Assembly: GCA_023151115.1 (NCBI GenBank)
Contig: JAKLJP010000003.1
Coordinates: forward strand, 186,001-250,000
Direction: 5' to 3'
DNA length: 64,000 nucleotides
Source of the DNA: Anaerolineae bacterium
GTDB lineage: Bacteria > Chloroflexota > Anaerolineae > 4572-78 > J111
Part shown: positions 61,667 through 64,000 of the stretch, piece after piece
Numbering within the stretch: position 1 is the stretch's first letter
Layout of the letters: every line of letters starts with the position of its first letter
Made by a program: the position numbers and the translations under genes
Notes under the pieces: model-generated
The model's database searches: none
What the model was told of the DNA's origin: nothing
Seen by the model: the letters and a program-made list of their open reading frames with translations, nothing else

Positions 61667-62257
61667 ATGTATGCCAAATCAACAACGACCATTGCCAACA
61701 TTTTGGAAGAGGCAAAAAAACTTTTTGTCAGCAAGAATTACGCGGATGTGACCATGTTAGACATCGCTGAAGCCGCTCAGGTGACAAAAGGAGCGCTTTA
61801 CCACCATTTTGCTAACAAGGAAGCCCTTTACGTGGCGATGATGTTAGCCTACCTACAGGAGAAACAAGTCCTCTTGCAATCGGCGGTAGCGAGTGATGGC
61901 CCCTGTCGGGAGCGATTACGCCACCTGACGTTGAACTTCCTTAGCCTGCCCTCTGAAGAGCAAGAAATGATGAAGTTAGTCCGGCGTGACATTAATATTT
62001 TCAAGGATCCCATTCGTGATAAACTCATTCGCGCTTACCAGGCTGCTTTGCCGGAGCAAGTAGAAGCCATTATCCGCGATGGTATCCGTGAGGGTGAACT
62101 GGTAGACACGGACCCCCGTTTGTTAGCCTGGGAATATGTGGCTATCGTTGAAGTTGTTCTCAGCCGGTATGCCCAGGGGGTGTTGGGCAACCACAACCAC
62201 TTGGCCGACTACGTTCTAAACCTGTTCTTCAATGGGGTAAAGGCCACCGGAGCCTAA
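61667..62257 (+). CDS. TetR family transcriptional regulator
   Basis: A 196-residue regulator. The N-terminal HTH reads ANILEEAKKLFVSKNYADVTMLDIAEAAQVTKGALYHHFANKEALY, the TetR signature. The C-terminal ligand domain resembles the AcrR/TetR_C group. It follows gctB by 12 bases and likely represses the cluster, with a candidate operator at 57271-57288. No ribosome-binding site is evident at ATG 61667; TTGACA lies just upstream (61655-61660). Confidence 0.92.
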   Translation: MYAKSTTTIANILEEAKKLFVSKNYADVTMLDIAEAAQVTKGALYHHFANKEALYVAMMLAYLQEKQVLLQSAVASDGPCRERLRHLTLNFLSLPSEEQEMMKLVRRDINIFKDPIRDKLIRAYQAALPEQVEAIIRDGIREGELVDTDPRLLAWEYVAIVEVVLSRYAQGVLGNHNHLADYVLNLFFNGVKATGA

Positions 62258-62313
62258 AGAATCTTGAAATAATTGTTACTAGGCTGAGCAGTTACTAGCG
62301 GGAGGAGAGCAAA

Positions 62314-62445
62314 ATGACCGAACAGAACCAAACATAATTTACCCACCGCGAGTTTCTTGAGGTCACAGGGGGGTATATCAAAGATGCGGCAAAAGTGACC
62401 CACCAAAGCAAAATCTTGGAAATTGTAGAACAAGGAGGAGGAAAT
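62314..62445 (+). pseudogene. Short coding relic or leader before the Liv-type binding protein
   Basis: ATG at 62314 after GGAGGAGAG reads MTEQNQT and stops at TAA. The same frame then continues with coding-like sequence (FTHREFLEVTGGYIKDAAKVTHQSK, then ILEIVEQ) into the ribosome-binding site of the next gene. It may be a small gene with a new stop codon or a leader peptide. No family was recognised. Confidence 0.35.
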
Positions 62446-63796
62446 GATGAAACGCTGGAGATTCATATTTCTACCGTTGCTTGCAGTTTTCGCGCTTGTG
62501 GTAACGGCGTGCGCCGGTGGTGCGACGCCTGAGTCTGCCCAGGAAGTAGCCCCGGAAGTAACCGAGGCTGCGCCGGTTGCCACCGAAGAACCGGCGGCAG
62601 AAGCACCGGCCGCAACCGAGGAAGCAGCAGTGGAAGCGCCGGCTGCCACTGAAGCTGCGGAGCCAGCCGAGGCTGCCTCATCGGAGCCGATCAAGATTGG
62701 CATGCTGACCGACCTGACCAAAACCTTCACCCCGTGGGGGGTTCAGGTTCGCGACGGGATGGCGCTCGCCGCCCAGGAAATCAATGACGCAGGCGGGGTC
62801 AATGGCCGTTTGATCGAAATCGTTGCCCAGGACGACGAGAACGACGGCGACATTGGCGTTGACCGTTTCGAGCGGCTCGTCGAAGAAGGCGTGGTCGCCG
62901 TCGGGGGTATCATTTCCAGCGGCGTCGGTGCGCCGGTCGCCGCAACCGCCGAGCAGCTACAGATGCCAACCTTCCTGGTAAAATCGGGCACCGAGGCTGC
63001 CCTCACCCGGGACAGCCGGTACACCTTCCGCACCTGTCTGCCGGCAGCACCGATGGATGCCGGACCGGTGCTTCAGTACGCTAAGGAGAAGGGGTTCAGC
63101 AAGGTCGGGGCTATCGTCGCCGACTACCCCTGGGGGCAGTCGGTTAAGTCGGCTATAGAGAAGACGTTCGAGGGTTCGGGCATCGAATACACCATCGAGG
63201 TCGCCCCGGTCCCGCCGACCACTGACTTCACCCCGTTTGTCCGGGCGATGGCCGACTTTGGCGCCGAGATGATCGTAGCTACCGGCCATCCGCCGGGAAA
63301 TTCAGCGATTGTCAGCCTGTCGGCCGACCTGGCCGGGAATGTACCGGTCACCGGGGCCTGGACTCCGCCCGACCTGGCGGTCGGGGGTCTGCAGGAGCTG
63401 GCCATCGGGCGCTACAGCGATTTCTCCTGCGCCGATTACTTCAGTGACAGCTACGCCGACCTGGCCAAGCGCTACTTGACCTTCTCCGACAACAAGTTTA
63501 TGTCGGACGATGCCGTCGCCGGGTATGCCATCGTGCAACTGGTTGCCCAGGCGGTCGGGGCAGTCGGCGACGACCCGGCGGCCATCGCCGAATATCTGCA
63601 CGCTAACAAGTTCACCATGCCGGGCTATGCCCATCCGTTGAGTTGGACCGAGTGGGACGAGCTGGCCAATTCCCAGCCAATTTTCACCATCATCAGCGCC
63701 GGGCCGGCGCCCAAGGGGTTAAATGAAGCCGGCGACTGGTGGTTCGAGTTGCTGACCCATTCCGAACCGCTCAAGCCCTACGAGCCGGGACAATAG
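62444..63796 (+). CDS. Branched-chain-amino-acid-type ABC transporter substrate-binding lipoprotein
   Basis: A 450-residue type I periplasmic-binding protein. The signal peptide ends at the lipobox VTAC. A long Glu/Ala/Pro-rich linker (about 25-80) precedes the fold: IKIGMLTDLTKTFTPWGVQVRDGMALAAQEINDAGGVNGRLIEIVAQDDEND and RLVEEGVVAVGGIISSGV are typical of LivJ/Peripla_BP_6. GGAGGAGG precedes the ATG. It is followed by the LivG gene. The ligand could be an amino acid, an amide or an aromatic acid. Confidence 0.92.
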   Translation: MMKRWRFIFLPLLAVFALVVTACAGGATPESAQEVAPEVTEAAPVATEEPAAEAPAATEEAAVEAPAATEAAEPAEAASSEPIKIGMLTDLTKTFTPWGVQVRDGMALAAQEINDAGGVNGRLIEIVAQDDENDGDIGVDRFERLVEEGVVAVGGIISSGVGAPVAATAEQLQMPTFLVKSGTEAALTRDSRYTFRTCLPAAPMDAGPVLQYAKEKGFSKVGAIVADYPWGQSVKSAIEKTFEGSGIEYTIEVAPVPPTTDFTPFVRAMADFGAEMIVATGHPPGNSAIVSLSADLAGNVPVTGAWTPPDLAVGGLQELAIGRYSDFSCADYFSDSYADLAKRYLTFSDNKFMSDDAVAGYAIVQLVAQAVGAVGDDPAAIAEYLHANKFTMPGYAHPLSWTEWDELANSQPIFTIISAGPAPKGLNEAGDWWFELLTHSEPLKPYEPGQ

Positions 63797-63801
63797 CGCC
63801 A

Positions 63802-64000
63802 GTGGCTTTACTGGAGCTGGATCAGGTCCAGAAGCACTTTGGCGGCCTCGCCGCTGTCAATGGGGTGACGATGCAGGCTGATGATGGTGAGATTCTGGCC
63901 ATCGTCGGCCCCAACGGGGCCGGTAAGAGCACGCTGCTCAAGCTGATCGTCGGCCTCGAAACACCGACCTTCGGCACGATCAGGTTCGCCGGCGAGAACA
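63802..64000 (+). CDS. livG: LivG-type ABC transporter ATPase, 3' end outside the window
   Basis: The first 66 codons of a branched-chain-amino-acid-type ATPase: GTG start at 63802, FGGLAAVNGVTM and Walker A GPNGAGKST. It begins five bases after the binding-protein stop, so the transporter operon continues beyond the window. Confidence 0.92.
   Translation, partial: MALLELDQVQKHFGGLAAVNGVTMQADDGEILAIVGPNGAGKSTLLKLIVGLETPTFGTIRFAGEN

Overview
The window looks like a chromosomal segment of an uncultured Chloroflexota bacterium, probably close to Anaerolineae. The reasons are indirect. It has an FMN-riboswitch-controlled RibXY-type ABC system, GAF-rich sensor kinases, two large Ser/Thr kinases with low-complexity linkers, remnants of Uma2 and DUF4058 families that are expanded in that phylum, and moderately GC-rich coding sequence. 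No rRNA or tRNA gene was recognised, so the taxonomic call is inference.

Layout. 1-4.9 kb: the 3' part of lepA, a decayed Uma2/MNT-HEPN patch, an M32 carboxypeptidase and miaA. 4.9-10 kb (minus): a receiver-GAF-histidine kinase, then a riboflavin-uptake-type operon (permease, lipoprotein, ATPase) behind a consensus promoter, an FMN riboswitch and an intrinsic terminator. 10-18 kb: a Ser/Thr kinase with an altered catalytic loop, a P1 peptidase, cobU, and a lutA-lutB-dapB-lutC cluster. 18-25 kb: a triple-GAF kinase with its LuxR-type regulator, a membrane protein with a GH18-like fold that lacks the catalytic Glu, a cNMP-patatin protein and a RAYT transposase with flanking palindromes. 25-35 kb: a broken AbiEii gene, a PEP-synthase/rifampicin-phosphotransferase-like enzyme, glcDEF and a zinc alcohol dehydrogenase. 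35-45 kb: a receiver plus cNMP-PP2C phosphatase pair, an SH3 membrane protein, ligA, fabF, an aconitase X pair and an M50-CBS protease. 45-54.5 kb: a 1227-residue kinase-ATPase-TPR protein, an M20 peptidase, and an FHA protein, Flp pilin and PP2C phosphatase. 54.8-64 kb: an LLM oxidoreductase, a diheme cytochrome c, and a catabolic cluster (aldehyde dehydrogenase, crotonase, two-subunit CoA-transferase, TetR) leading into a Liv-type ABC transporter.

The most unusual feature is spread over the whole window. More than 25 loci carry short tandem arrays of 7-8-nt units, most of them followed by an approximate reverse complement so that they fold as hairpins. The unit sequence differs between loci but the architecture is the same. 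Many arrays start at or contain a stop codon. Others are inserted in frame inside conserved genes (lepA, ligA, lutA, lutB, glcE, miaA). One inverted pair encloses the relic of a four-helix-bundle (S23/IVP-type) gene. This is the main candidate for an undescribed mobile or structural repeat system.

The segment also shows much gene decay: HepT with a nonsense codon, a frameshifted AbiEii gene, Uma2 and DUF4058 genes with internal deletions that keep both ends, and relics of Tm-1-like, SDR, TetR and four-helix-bundle genes. Many of these decay points lie at or next to the repeat arrays.
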